From Aquarana catesbeiana (taxonomy: Eukaryota; Chordata; Amphibia; Anura; Ranidae), in NCBI RefSeq assembly GCF_042186555.1, contig NC_133333.1, positions 65,844,555 through 65,908,554 of the forward strand: a DNA stretch of 64,000 nucleotides, in the 5' to 3' direction. Every line of letters begins with the position of its first letter. Within the stretch, counting starts at the first letter, position 1. Made by a program: the position numbers and the translations under genes. Positions 30,920-41,688 of the stretch are shown piece after piece. The notes under the pieces were generated by a model. That model saw only the letters and a list, made by a program, of their open reading frames with translations. It was not told where the DNA came from and made no database searches.

Positions 30920-31375
30920 ATGTTGCATATACGTACTCCTCGTAGAGTTTGTGCTGTGGGGGGGCTTGGTGTTGGGGTCCTTACCTTGACACAAGCCCAG
31001 TCCATGAACAGGGTGGGGAGGAGTTCATGGACCAAGAATTGGTTGGTCCAGCGTGACCAGTTCTGTCATATGCCTTTGCTCCGTGAGATCTGTGAGAATA
31101 ATCCTGATGATTTCAGGAACTTTCTCCGGATGACGGACCCCGTATTTCACCGTTTGTTGGCTTTGCTGACCCCTTATATCAGCAGGCAGGATACCTGCAT
31201 GAGGCAAGCCATCACTCCGGAGCAGAGGCTAGTCGCCACCCTGAGGTACTTGGCGACGGGGAGAAGCCTGCAGGACCTCAAGTTCTCGACAGGCATCTCC
31301 CCCCAGGCTCTGGGGATCATTATCCCAGAGACCTGTTCTGCCATCATCCAGGTCCTGCAGAAGGAGTATATTAAG
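30920..31375 (+). pseudogene. Harbinger transposase exon 1
   Basis: It encodes SWTKNWLVQRDQFCHMPLLREI, DFRNFLRMTDPVFHRLLALLTPYI and TPEQRLVATLRYLATGRSLQDLKFSTGIS, the N-terminal region of HARBI1-like transposases. It ends on AAG at 31375 with a GTAAGA donor. Intron 1 runs to an AG acceptor at 32340 and both exons are in phase 0. The ATG at 30920 is the first in frame after the 5' region and is plausible. Confidence 0.8.
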
Positions 31376-32340
31376 GTAAGATTTATCCTTTAACATGACA
31401 ATTTATTGTATTTAATGTTTGATAATATATTGTATTTCTTTCCTCATTCCCTAATTACCATGATTGTAATATGCTGTGAATGTCCCCTTTGTCCTCATGC
31501 ATGCTGGATTTTTATGTAATTATTTTTTTGTCCTTCATACATATTTGCCTTCACTTACCTTCCCAGCATGCTCTCCTGGCCCTATATTCACCTCATGTAG
31601 TCACTTAACAATGTATTTTATCAGCTCCATAGTAGTGCTTTACCCTAAATACCCCCAAAAATGTTTTTAAATTTGATTGGTGCTTAAAATTCATGCAGAG
31701 TGCCAGAGGCTTTTTTTGGGGGGTCCCCAAATCATTTGGAACCCTCCCTCCCCCCAACTGCTAAGTCAGCTGATACCAATTCTCTATCTATCATCAATCA
31801 TCTATATGCTGACTTTGCCAAACCCATACACACTATACCCATCTCTTTTGTGCTCAGATGTATATATGAATTCCCCAAAGCATGTAGTGCACGGGCCTGC
31901 CTGTATACTTTCAAATGATACTGTTTAAAGTTTTTGTATCCTATTATTATCTTGATAGGTAATAGCAGAATTTCCAAATGTGCTCAAATGTGTACAGTGT
32001 GTATTTATATCTTTGTATTATGACACTTCTTACCTGTCCAGTGGGCTGTCAATAGTGTAAGTAAGGAGGGGCTGGCCAAAGTAATACCCATTATTTAGGC
32101 ATTCATCTCTCAATGAATTGGAGAGGGTTACCTGTCCAAGAGCTCCCCTATAATGTTAGAAATGGCCCATGAGAGGGGGGAGGGAGAGGGGGAATCTGAT
32201 AGGTGTACCTTATACTTTGGTATTTAAAAACTCCCTCAAATAAATGTTATCTTGATGTTGGCCAAGAATGTTTGTGTCTAATCTGCTTTCCCTGTTTATG
32301 TGCAAAATTACTAATTTGTATTTGTTGTTTGACTCCACAG

Positions 32341-32932
32341 TTTCCTTCCATGCCACAGGAATGGCAGACTGTGGCCTCCCACTTTGCCCAGCGGTGGGAC
32401 TTTCCTAACTGCGGAGGGGCAATTGATGTAAAACACATCCACATCGTCCCACCACCCAACTCGGGGAGTTCTACAGGCATCTCCAGAATGGCAGCTTGGA
32501 CTTGCCACCTCCAGAAGACAATGTGGAAGGACTCCCATTCGTCTTCGTTGCAGATGAAGCTTTTGCGCTGGGGGACCATCTTATGCGGCCATTCCCTATG
32601 AGGACCCTCACCCCGGACAAGAGTGGTGGAGAACACGTTTGGAATCATGGCCAGCCGGTTCCGCCTATTTCTTACACCCATACACATGGCGTAGTACAAA
32701 CTGAATCACATCATCCTGGCGTGCTGTGTTCTACACAACTTTTTACGGCAACATTCTGCCAACTATGCTGGCTCAGTTGGGCCTGAGGCTGGAATTCCAA
32801 ATGAACCAACCCTGACGGCGCTTATAAGTGGCCATCCTGGCTTGCCCCCCCTGAGTGCCCGTGATGTCCGTCTAAGATACCTTGAATACTTTGCGGGTAG
32901 GGGGACTATCAATATGACAGACAATGTCTGAA
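32341..32932 (+). pseudogene. Harbinger transposase exon 2, internal deletion
   Basis: It begins FPSMPQEWQTVASHFAQRWDFPNCGGAID with the first catalytic Asp (GAIDVKH, where GAIDGKH is usual). It then jumps to FYRHLQNGSLDLPPPEDNVEGLPFVFVADEAF in another frame. The segment expected between, about 40 codons with the NYKGFFS block and the second catalytic Asp, is missing. The distal part reads MRPFPM and LACCVLHNFLR and ends at TGA near 32932. Both tandem copies share the deletion, so it predates the duplication. Confidence 0.82.
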
Positions 32933-33076
32933 ACCTTTTTTAAATAAAAAATAAAATTTAACTACAAAAATCTTTGGTGACATTTACTGCTTGTGTTTCT
33001 TTTAGCTGACCCTGACAGAAATGTGGTGAGTCCTGAAAATGGCGTGATTGTGTAACGTTACAAAGCATTGTCGGGT

Positions 33077-33166
33077 GTTATTTACTAAAGGCAAAGACAC
33101 TTTGCACTACAAGTGCACTTGAAACTGCACTTGTAGTGCAAAGTGGATTTTCCCTTAGGAAATAAC
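33077..33166. mobile_element. Short palindromic MITE
   Basis: The ends GTTATTTACTAAAGG and CCTTAGGAAATAAC are inverted. The centre CACTTTGCACTACAAGTGCAC pairs with its complement across 8 nt. It is 90 bp, with no coding, and is present again at +5998. Confidence 0.7.
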
Positions 33167-33520
33167 CCCCATTGTCACTGAAAACACCAATTAGAGCACA
33201 ACAAAAGTTTTGGGGCGTTGAAACAATAATCCACACATTCTTGATTAACAATCTTTTTAATACCAGCACAATCACATGTGCATTTAGAAAAGGTTCTTAA
33301 AACAAACCAACATGTTTGTTGTATAACAATTTTTTGGGTCACATTAGAAAAAGTAGAAATGTCCATTTAAGATAAAACAGGCATGTTTAAAACCAACAAG
33401 AAGGACACAAATCTTGAACTTACAAAGTTCAAATTTGGTAGAACTTGAAGGCAATATCAGACATGAGTATTTACAAACTGTGTTTGATATTGCGTTCAGA
33501 TTGGGGTAAAGTCACCCCTA

Positions 33521-33741
33521 GAAAAGCCAAATTTTGAAGATGCACACAAATTGCCGAATGTCAACATGTGCTAGCTGCCATAACGGGGGATCAAGAGCGG
33601 TGTTTTGTGGGTGCAACCCCTTCCTCACAGCTACTTTATTATTGAGGAAGGGGTTGCACCCCCAAAACGCCTACATTGATCTTCTGTGATGGCAGATAGC
33701 ACATGTTGACACACTGTGTGCATCTTCAAAATTTGGCTTTT
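33521..33741. repeat. 221-bp imperfect inverted repeat between convergent Harbinger genes
   Basis: Arms of about 104 bp begin GAAAAGCCAAATTTTGAAGA. The inner GGGTGCAACCCCTTCCTCA pairs with its complement across a 14-nt loop. It lies between the 3' ends of the transposase and Myb-like genes, so both transcripts could fold or be processed there. Confidence 0.75.
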
Positions 33742-33816
33742 CGCAAATATGTCAAAAAATGGTAAAAATTTTTAGCTCACAAAAAGCACAAAAAAACAAT
33801 GGTATTTCGAGGGGTT

Positions 33817-35140
33817 TTAAACTCTCCCTAAAACATCAATGATGTTCTTCATTTTTAGAACATCATTGATGCTTTTCTGGATGTTTTCCAAGTCCCTATT
33901 ACACCCCATGATCTCCCCAATCAGGATCTGTGCACTTTCTGAGGTGAAATGCTCTGGATCCACAACATCACGATCACCTAAAAAGATAGAAACAAAAACA
34001 CACCATGTATTATAAATCTGCTGGCATCTATCTCTTACCTGAGCCTGAGGTCGCAGACACTCACCTGTTGTGGTGACTAGTTCCACCACATCTCCTTCCT
34101 CCTCCTCATCCTGTTGGCTTTGGTGGGTCTCCACTTCTTCATGAGGTGGGGGGGTCTGTGGTCTCCTCGGATGAGGGGTGTCCTCCGAGTCTTTTATCCC
34201 CTATGTTAAAAAAAAATAGGTATACTTAGCACACAAATATTTGATGGCAGAAATAGGAATATGAAACATTGCTTGGAAGTGGGGTACAATTGTCTGTTTT
34301 GGCAGAGTTCCAAGATGTAGAATTTTTATTGTCCTTTGTCAAGCTTGAATACTTACCTGTTTAGTACAAGCTTCACAAATGGAGTCACCCCTATAGTATA
34401 CACTGGAGCACCTGTGTGGGCCCCTAATAAAAAGGGTGTTCTGGTGTCCCACACTAGTGCTCCAGCGTCCAGATGTGAAAACTGCTGAGTGTCCTCTCCT
34501 TACACAGAATCTAGTTTGCATTTCATTCTAGTTACAAACCCATCTACACAACCAAATTATTTTCAGACAAGTAAGCCCTAAAAAATGTTGGCAAATGCAT
34601 ATGGCCAAAACAATGGGGTTTTCTAGGCCGAACAAACAATGTTTTATATGAACGAATAATGTGCCCATGAACAAGAAAGTTGATATTTTAAACTGGACAA
34701 CAGTTAAGAAAAGCACATGGAGCAGCACGAACATAATAAACATAAAGAATAGGAACACAGGACAACTACTTACTTTTTTGCAGCACTCTCCGGATCATTC
34801 TGTACTGCTCATGCTCTCTTAATTTGAGGTCCGACCACCGCTTCCTGAGCTGATCTTTTGATCGTCGTACCCTGAAATTCCGGTGTAGACTTTTGACCAC
34901 TTTCGCCATGATCTTGGCCTTTCTAACATTGGGGCTGGGGTAAGGTCCATACTTCCCGTCATAGTCGGCCTTCTTCAGGATGTCAACCATCTCCAACATC
35001 TCCCCAAAGGACATATTGGATGCCTTAAATCGTCTCCTTTTGGATCGGAACATTTCAGGCTCCGGGCTTTCCTCCTCCTCCTCCTCGTTGGTGTAATTAT
35101 CAGACACCTGCTCTGACTCCGCCATGTGCTCTTCCCCCAC
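33817..35140 (-). pseudogene. Harbinger Myb-like DNA-binding protein gene (several exons)
   Basis: Exon 1 (35140 to about 34774) encodes MAESEQVSDNY, an acidic stretch, then DYDGKYGPYPSPNVRKAKI and RVRRSKDQLRKRWSDLKLRE, a Myb/SANT-like fold, with a GTAAGT donor. A middle exon (about 34500-34356) gives DSICEACTKQ, also followed by GTAAGT. The next (about 34199-34074) gives GIKDSEDTPHPRRPQTPPPH and an acidic run. The last (33979-33817) gives DRDVVDPEHFTSESAQILIG, ending at 33817. In this superfamily the protein brings transposase to the DNA ends. Exons look open, so it may still be expressible. Confidence 0.75.
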
Positions 35141-35189
35141 TGCGATAAACGAGAAGGGGCGGGGAATAGACTAGAAAGAACATCAGGGG

Positions 35190-35260
35190 CGGGTGGAGTT
35201 TCACGCATGCGCAGTGTCTATAAAGCGTAACACGCGTGCGTAGTACGTACGATCTGTGAG
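35190..35260 (-). promoter_or_regulatory. Candidate promoter of Harbinger Myb-like gene
   Basis: Upstream of the minus-strand start, the plus strand contains CACGCATGCGCAGTGTCTATAAAG: an NRF1-like TGCGCATGCG motif beside a TATA-like string, in a GC-rich setting. Motif-level support only. Confidence 0.4.
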
Positions 35261-35312
35261 CCTAGGAAGGAGTAAGGGAGGTGCCGATCGTGATAGCGAA
35301 GGTAAGATTTAA

Positions 35313-35690
35313 CATTGGGCCTTGATGAGGTCTATTACCTCTCTGGCATCCGATTCCTTTTCCTTGGTCACTTTATTGAAGCATGTACAGCAAGCTAGTT
35401 TTTCTAGCATAGTTGGAGCTCCGCACACCCTGCATTTGCTACAGGACGGGTGTGATGACTCCCTGATGCAGATCGGTGATGAGAAGGTGACCCTCTGTGA
35501 CGTGAGTGATGATGATGGGACGAAGATCTAGACTGGCTCCTCCTAGATCGTCTATGGCTAGATGCATGACTTGAGCGCTCCTTACGCCTGGAGTTTGAGG
35601 ATCTTGACCTGGTAGGGCTGCCCAGAAATTGCAGCATTAGTGGCCATGCTCTCTTTTTCAAGTAAATCTTCACTACTTACCAAGGAAAAC
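35313..35690 (-). pseudogene. DIRS-like gag, N-terminal part
   Basis: The minus strand gives SRRKERSSHASSHRRSRR and a Ser/Arg/His-rich run, then in another frame CSKCRVCGAPTMLEKLACC (zinc-like Cys pairs) and EKESDAREVIDLIKAQ. SR-rich plus Cys-cluster N-termini are common in frog DIRS gag proteins. It connects to 30448 across the Harbinger insert. Frames are shifted. Confidence 0.6.
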
Positions 35691-36115
35691 AACCCCTTAC
35701 CTTAGGGTGGTCTGCTTGGGCAGTGGCCTCCATGAGCAGCGATTTAGGAAAACAAATCTTCCACCTGAGGCAGTTAGTATAGCAAAGAATTAAAAGTGTG
35801 CAGAGAATGTAGAACTATTGAAGCAGTCAATAAAAAGACAGAAGGGAATGGAGAGGTAGAGCCCAACATACCTATAAAACTGGAGAAGAGCCAGGAGCAG
35901 CAGGGAACATCCTATCCTGTATGTTGGTATTGTACTGACAAAAACCTGCCTTTTTAAATTCTGCGCCGCCGGGGCGGCGGAAATGACGTCACTGCGCATG
36001 CACGGAAGCGGTCCAAGAGGATTCAGTGCCATCTTGGAGAAGGAAAGATAGACGCTTTAATGACATCACGTCCTCCATGCATGTGCGGAAGTGCCTACAC
36101 TCGCGGCCGCCATTT
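35691..36115 (-). promoter_or_regulatory. DIRS-like 5' region with CpG-rich promoter motifs
   Basis: Just upstream (minus strand) of the gag lies GC-rich sequence with TGACGTCA (CRE), CTGCGCATGCAC (NRF1-like), GGCGGC runs and GCCATTTTG (YY1-like) at 35960-36118. This probably includes the DIRS terminal repeat and promoter, but the matching inverted terminus is absent from the window. Confidence 0.45.
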
Positions 36116-37669
36116 TGAAAACAGGCAGATATACCCGTGGGACTACAAGGACCAGAAGCGATAGAAAAACGAAAAAAAACACGTGCATTGGGACAAAAAA
36201 ATTATTTTGGAGACCACTGCAATAACCTAAGCCTATTTAAGGTTTGTAAGTGCCAGACATATGTCCAACCCTCGGGACCACCAGATTGGGGTTCCATCTA
36301 TATAGCTCTTTTAGAGACTGTACAGGACAGGACTTCCAACCAGGAGAGGTTGAACCTGGCTGGGGCGAATGCGGTAAGGGGTACAACACTATCCATCGAA
36401 TCTTCAAAGGTGAGGACAAAAAAAAGAATGATGCGGGGTGTCTCTCTCTCAAATTTATAGCTAACCAATCCTGTCAGGTTGTGGGAGCAGAGTCACAACC
36501 CAGGGTTTGCTGCCATGAAGATGCATCAGAAAAGATTTTACCAGCTATTTCAAGTTCGAGTGCTAGTTTCATTTGTACTAGTAGATTTAGATACACTAAA
36601 AAAATTACAAGCTAATGCCAAATTTGGCTGGGGGGCCCCCCTCAGGGCTCAGGCACTTAGTCGGGCGGTTCGGGTTGTGGCCATCGTGGGCGGGAGGAGG
36701 CTCAGGAGGAAAGAAGGCGGGCTGCTGGCAGTGGCAATGCGCTGCAGGCAGCTAGAGTAGTCGGCCCCGGGACTGGCACTGGGCACAGGCTGCTGTGGAT
36801 CCTGGCTTACCAGCAGTGCCACTACCAGCACTGCAGCATGGACTGGAGTCAGGACTCAGGAGGAGTAGATAACAGAAGATGCTCTGGCTGCTCTCTCTCT
36901 GCTGCTGTGGCCGGAGGCGGAGAAGAAGAGGAGTTGGGTTGACTCCGAGCTCAGCGCAGGGCAGCTCAGGGTAAGCCTCGCTCAGCCGACGTCACTGGTT
37001 GCTAGACGCAAGGCAGGGCGGCCCTAGCAACCAGTTCGACAATATTTATCAGGGTGGTGGTGTGTGTTTTTTAAGGGACAATCCTGGGCAATCAGGGACA
37101 CGTGGGCACCCTAGTGGGGGATTGCTCTGCTGATCCCTGCTGAGCAGGCGAATGACAGGTCCTGTCTGCTCCGCTGTGCAGAGCGGACACAGTCCCACTC
37201 TCCTCTTCGGAGAAATCAGATGAAAACGGACCACTTGTCCCTTTTTCATCTGACCTGCCAGACAGATGGAAAATAGGACCACCATCCATCTGGATTTTAC
37301 AGGCAGGATCAGATCAGGTAGCTGCGGATGTCAGCGGACTTCATAGGGGAGACGGGAGGGTCCGATCAGGTCCGCCTGATAAACAGACAAGCTGATTATT
37401 GTAAGCACCCCTGTCATTGTTAAATGGTTTGTCTCATCCCGCTAACTCCTACATCTGCAGGACAGCATGTTTTGTTGAAAAACAACAAACTTACTGACTA
37501 AATCACCAGGTGAAAATAAAAGGAAAGCCTAAAAAACAACAAACTTACTGACTAAATCACCAGGTGAAAATAAAAGGAAAGCCTAAAAAAGAAAACAAAT
37601 GCAGCCATCACTTCTAAGAACTGGTAAGCTCCAATATACGAAATGTTAGCTTTTGGGTTTAGTACCACT
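36116..37669. other. Unassigned repeat-like sequence
   Basis: No convincing coding sequence. It holds a GC-rich stretch (36630-37030), an inverted repeat ACTGGTTGCTAG/CTAGCAACCAGT (36989-37033), a palindrome-rich segment at 37100-37400 and a 54-bp tandem duplication at about 37480-37587 (unit ending GGAAAGCCTAAAA). Composition suggests several old non-autonomous elements whose ends I cannot fix. Confidence 0.5.
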
Positions 37670-38007
37670 TTAACCACTTGTTGACCGGCTCACGCTGGTA
37701 TACATTGGCAAAGTGCCACCACGTGCCCGTACGTCACTCCGTCATCGGCGGCTAGCGTGCGCGTGCCCGCGGGTCCCGCAGACTCGACGTCTGCCGGTGG
37801 CCCATGATCGTGGCACGGAGAGGCAGAATGGGGAGATGCCTATGTAAACAAGGCATTTCGCTGTTCTGCCTAGCAACATGAGAGGGATCTACTGCTCCCA
37901 GTGATCGAGAGCAGTGATCTCTGTCATGTTCTAGTAAGCCCACCCCCCCAAAGTTAGAACACACTGAGGGAACACACTTAACCCCTTGATCGCCCCCTAA
38001 TGTTTAA
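37670..38007. mobile_element. TTAA-flanked element A, truncated duplicate
   Basis: The left 338 bp of the element at 43668, starting TTAACCACTTGTTGACCGGC. The tandem duplication breakpoint cuts it at 38007, which places the right breakpoint inside this element. Confidence 0.8.
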
Positions 38008-38013
38008 TGACAC
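38008..38013. other. 6-nt filler at tandem duplication junction
   Basis: TGACAC separates the two units. The same hexamer occurs five bases downstream, at the start of unit 2 (tattaTGACAC), as expected for a templated insertion during end joining or template switching. Confidence 0.8.
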
Positions 38014-38338
38014 TATTATGACACTTCTTACCTGTCCAGTGGGCTGTCAATAGTGTAAGTAAGGAGGGGCTGGCCAAAGTAATACCCATTATTTAGGCAT
38101 TCATCTCTCAATGAATTGGAGAGGGTTACCTGTCCAAGAGCTCCCCTATAATGTTAGAAATGGCCCATGAGAGGGGGGAGGGAGAGGGGGAATCTGATAG
38201 GTGTACCTTATACTTTGGTATTTAAAAACTCCCTCAAATAAATGTTATCTTGATGTTGGCCAAGAATGTTTGTGTCTAATCTGCTTTCCCTGTTTATGTG
38301 CAAAATTACTAATTTGTATTTGTTGTTTGACTCCACAG

Positions 38339-38930
38339 TTTCCTTCCATGCCACAGGAATGGCAGACTGTGGCCTCCCACTTTGCCCAGCGGTGGGACTT
38401 TCCTAACTGCGGAGGGGCAATTGATGTAAAACACATCCACATCGTCCCACCACCCAACTCGGGGAGTTCTACAGGCATCTCCAGAATGGCAGCTTGGACT
38501 TGCCACCTCCAGAAGACAATGTGGAAGGACTCCCATTCGTCTTCGTTGCAGATGAAGCTTTTGCGCTGGGGGACCATCTTATGCGGCCATTCCCTATGAG
38601 GACCCTCACCCCGGACAAGAGTGGTGGAGAACACGTTTGGAATCATGGCCAGCCGGTTCCGCCTATTTCTTACACCCATACACATGGCGTAGTACAAACT
38701 GAATCACATCATCCTGGCGTGCTGTGTTCTACACAACTTTTTACGGCAACATTCTGCCAACTATGCTGGCTCAGTTGGGCCTGAGGCTGGAATTCCAAAT
38801 GAACCAACCCTGACGGCGCTTATAAGTGGCCATCCTGGCTTGCCCCCCCTGAGTGCCCGTGATGTCCGTCTAAGATACCTTGAATACTTTGCGGGTAGGG
38901 GGACTATCAATATGACAGACAATGTCTGAA
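38339..38930 (+). pseudogene. Harbinger transposase exon 2, duplicate
   Basis: Copy of 32341-32932 with the same acceptor site and internal deletion. No exon 1 lies in this unit, so it could only be reached by splicing from the exon 1 donor at 31375, about 7 kb upstream. Confidence 0.85.
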
Positions 38931-39814
38931 ACCTTTTTTAAATAAAAAATAAAATTTAACTACAAAAATCTTTGGTGACATTTACTGCTTGTGTTTCTTT
39001 TAGCTGACCCTGACAGAAATGTGGTGAGTCCTGAAAATGGCGTGATTGTGTAACGTTACAAAGCATTGTCGGGTGTTATTTACTAAAGGCAAAGACACTT
39101 TGCACTACAAGTGCACTTGAAACTGCACTTGTAGTGCAAAGTGGATTTTCCCTTAGGAAATAACCCCCATTGTCACTGAAAACACCAATTAGAGCACAAC
39201 AAAAGTTTTGGGGCGTTGAAACAATAATCCACACATTCTTGATTAACAATCTTTTTAATACCAGCACAATCACATGTGCATTTAGAAAAGGTTCTTAAAA
39301 CAAACCAACATGTTTGTTGTATAACAATTTTTTGGGTCACATTAGAAAAAGTAGAAATGTCCATTTAAGATAAAACAGGCATGTTTAAAACCAACAAGAA
39401 GGACACAAATCTTGAACTTACAAAGTTCAAATTTGGTAGAACTTGAAGGCAATATCAGACATGAGTATTTACAAACTGTGTTTGATATTGCGTTCAGATT
39501 GGGGTAAAGTCACCCCTAGAAAAGCCAAATTTTGAAGATGCACACAAATTGCCGAATGTCAACATGTGCTAGCTGCCATAACGGGGGATCAAGAGCGGTG
39601 TTTTGTGGGTGCAACCCCTTCCTCACAGCTACTTTATTATTGAGGAAGGGGTTGCACCCCCAAAACGCCTACATTGATCTTCTGTGATGGCAGATAGCAC
39701 ATGTTGACACACTGTGTGCATCTTCAAAATTTGGCTTTTCGCAAATATGTCAAAAAATGGTAAAAATTTTTAGCTCACAAAAAGCACAAAAAAACAATGG
39801 TATTTCGAGGGGTT

Positions 39815-41138
39815 TTAAACTCTCCCTAAAACATCAATGATGTTCTTCATTTTTAGAACATCATTGATGCTTTTCTGGATGTTTTCCAAGTCCCTATTAC
39901 ACCCCATGATCTCCCCAATCAGGATCTGTGCACTTTCTGAGGTGAAATGCTCTGGATCCACAACATCACGATCACCTAAAAAGATAGAAACAAAAACACA
40001 CCATGTATTATAAATCTGCCGGCATCTATCTCTTACCTGAGCCTGAGGTCGCAGACACTCACCTGTTGTGGTGACTAGTTCCACCACATCTCCTTCCTCC
40101 TCCTCATCCTGTTGGCTTTGGTGGGTCTCCACTTCTTCATGAGGTGGGGGGGTCTGTGGTCTCCTCGGATGAGGGGTGTCCTCCGAGTCTTTTATCCCCT
40201 ATGTTAAAAAAAAATAGGTATACTTAGCACACAAATATTTGATGGCAGAAATAGGAATATGAAACATTGCTTGGAAGTGGGGTACAATTGTCTGTTTTGG
40301 CAGAGTTCCAAGATGTAGAATTTTTATTGTCCTTTGTCAAGCTTGAATACTTACCTGTTTAGTACAAGCTTCACAAATGGAGTCACCCCTATAGTATACA
40401 CTGGAGCACCTGTGTGGGCCCCTAATAAAAAGGGTGTTCTGGTGTCCCACACTAGTGCTCCAGCGTCCAGATGTGAAAACTGCTGAGTGTCCTCTCCTTA
40501 CACAGAATCTAGTTTGCATTTCATTCTAGTTACAAACCCATCTACACAACCAAATTATTTTCAGACAAGTAAGCCCTAAAAAATGTTGGCAAATGCATAT
40601 GGCCAAAACAATGGGGTTTTCTAGGCCGAACAAACAATGTTTTATATGAACGAATAATGTGCCCATGAACAAGAAAGTTGATATTTTAAACTGGACAACA
40701 GTTAAGAAAAGCACATGGAGCAGCACGAACATAATAAACATAAAGAATAGGAACACAGGACAACTACTTACTTTTTTGCAGCACTCTCCGGATCATTCTG
40801 TACTGCTCATGCTCTCTTAATTTGAGGTCCGACCACCGCTTCCTGAGCTGATCTTTTGATCGTCGTACCCTGAAATTCCGGTGTAGACTTTTGACCACTT
40901 TCGCCATGATCTTGGCCTTTCTAACATTGGGGCTGGGGTAAGGTCCATACTTCCCGTCATAGTCGGCCTTCTTCAGGATGTCAACCATCTCCAACATCTC
41001 CCCAAAGGACATATTGGATGCCTTAAATCGTCTCCTTTTGGATCGGAACATTTCAGGCTCCGGGCTTTCCTCCTCCTCCTCCTCGTTGGTGTAATTATCA
41101 GACACCTGCTCTGACTCCGCCATGTGCTCTTCCCCCAC
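39815..41138 (-). pseudogene. Harbinger Myb-like gene, duplicate
   Basis: Copy of 33817-35140 with the same exon structure. One codon differs from unit 1 (Arg in DRCRQIYN instead of Gln), in sequence that is probably intronic. The candidate promoter (41188-41258) is also duplicated. Confidence 0.75.
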
Positions 41139-41310
41139 TGCGATAAACGAGAAGGGGCGGGGAATAGACTAGAAAGAACATCAGGGGCGGGTGGAGTTTC
41201 ACGCATGCGCAGTGTCTATAAAGCGTAACACGCGTGCGTAGTACGTACGATCTGTGAGCCTAGGAAGGAGTAAGGGAGGTGCCGATCGTGATAGCGAAGG
41301 TAAGATTTAA

Positions 41311-41688
41311 CATTGGGCCTTGATGAGGTCTATTACCTCTCTGGCATCCGATTCCTTTTCCTTGGTCACTTTATTGAAGCATGTACAGCAAGCTAGTTTT
41401 TCTAGCATAGTTGGAGCTCCGCACACCCTGCATTTGCTACAGGACGGGTGTGATGACTCCCTGATGCAGATCGGTGATGAGAAGGTGACCCTCTGTGACG
41501 TGAGTGATGATGATGGGACGAAGATCTAGACTGGCTCCTCCTAGATCGTCTATGGCTAGATGCATGACTTGAGCGCTCCTTACGCCTGGAGTTTGAGGAT
41601 CTTGACCTGGTAGGGCTGCCCAGAAATTGCAGCATTAGTGGCCATGCTCTCTTTTTCAAGTAAATCTTCACTACTTACCAAGGAAAAC
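41311..41688 (-). pseudogene. DIRS-like gag N-terminal part, duplicate
   Basis: Copy of 35313-35690. The promoter-like CRE/NRF1 segment is duplicated at about 41958-42116. Confidence 0.6.

Larger units (their letters stand above)
30452..35309. mobile_element. PIF/Harbinger transposon inserted in DIRS-like gag
   Basis: The left end TGCCCCATACACACGGTCGG follows TAA (30449-30451). DIRS gag sequence resumes after TAA at 35310-35312, consistent with the 3-bp Harbinger target duplication. The element has two genes facing each other: a transposase (plus) and a Myb-like DNA-binding protein (minus). I cannot recognise a matching right terminal repeat at 35290-35309, so the right end may be eroded. 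The right part from 32016 is included in the tandem duplication. Confidence 0.78.
32016..38007. repeat. 5992-bp tandem duplication, unit 1
   Basis: The unit runs from inside Harbinger intron 1 through exon 2, the Myb-like gene, the DIRS-like gag N-terminus, unassigned sequence and the first part of a TTAA element. It recurs at offset +5998. The only difference I noticed is at 34022 (T) versus 40020 (C). Unit 1 keeps Harbinger exon 1 upstream, so it holds the ancestral left flank. Confidence 0.93.

Noticed and set aside
32247..32699. Minus-strand 150-codon frame opposite Harbinger exon 2
   Set aside because: Antisense shadow of the transposase exon; the plus strand carries the recognisable motifs.
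37480..37587. CRISPR-like repeat pair
   Set aside because: Only two directly adjacent 54-bp copies; a simple tandem duplication.
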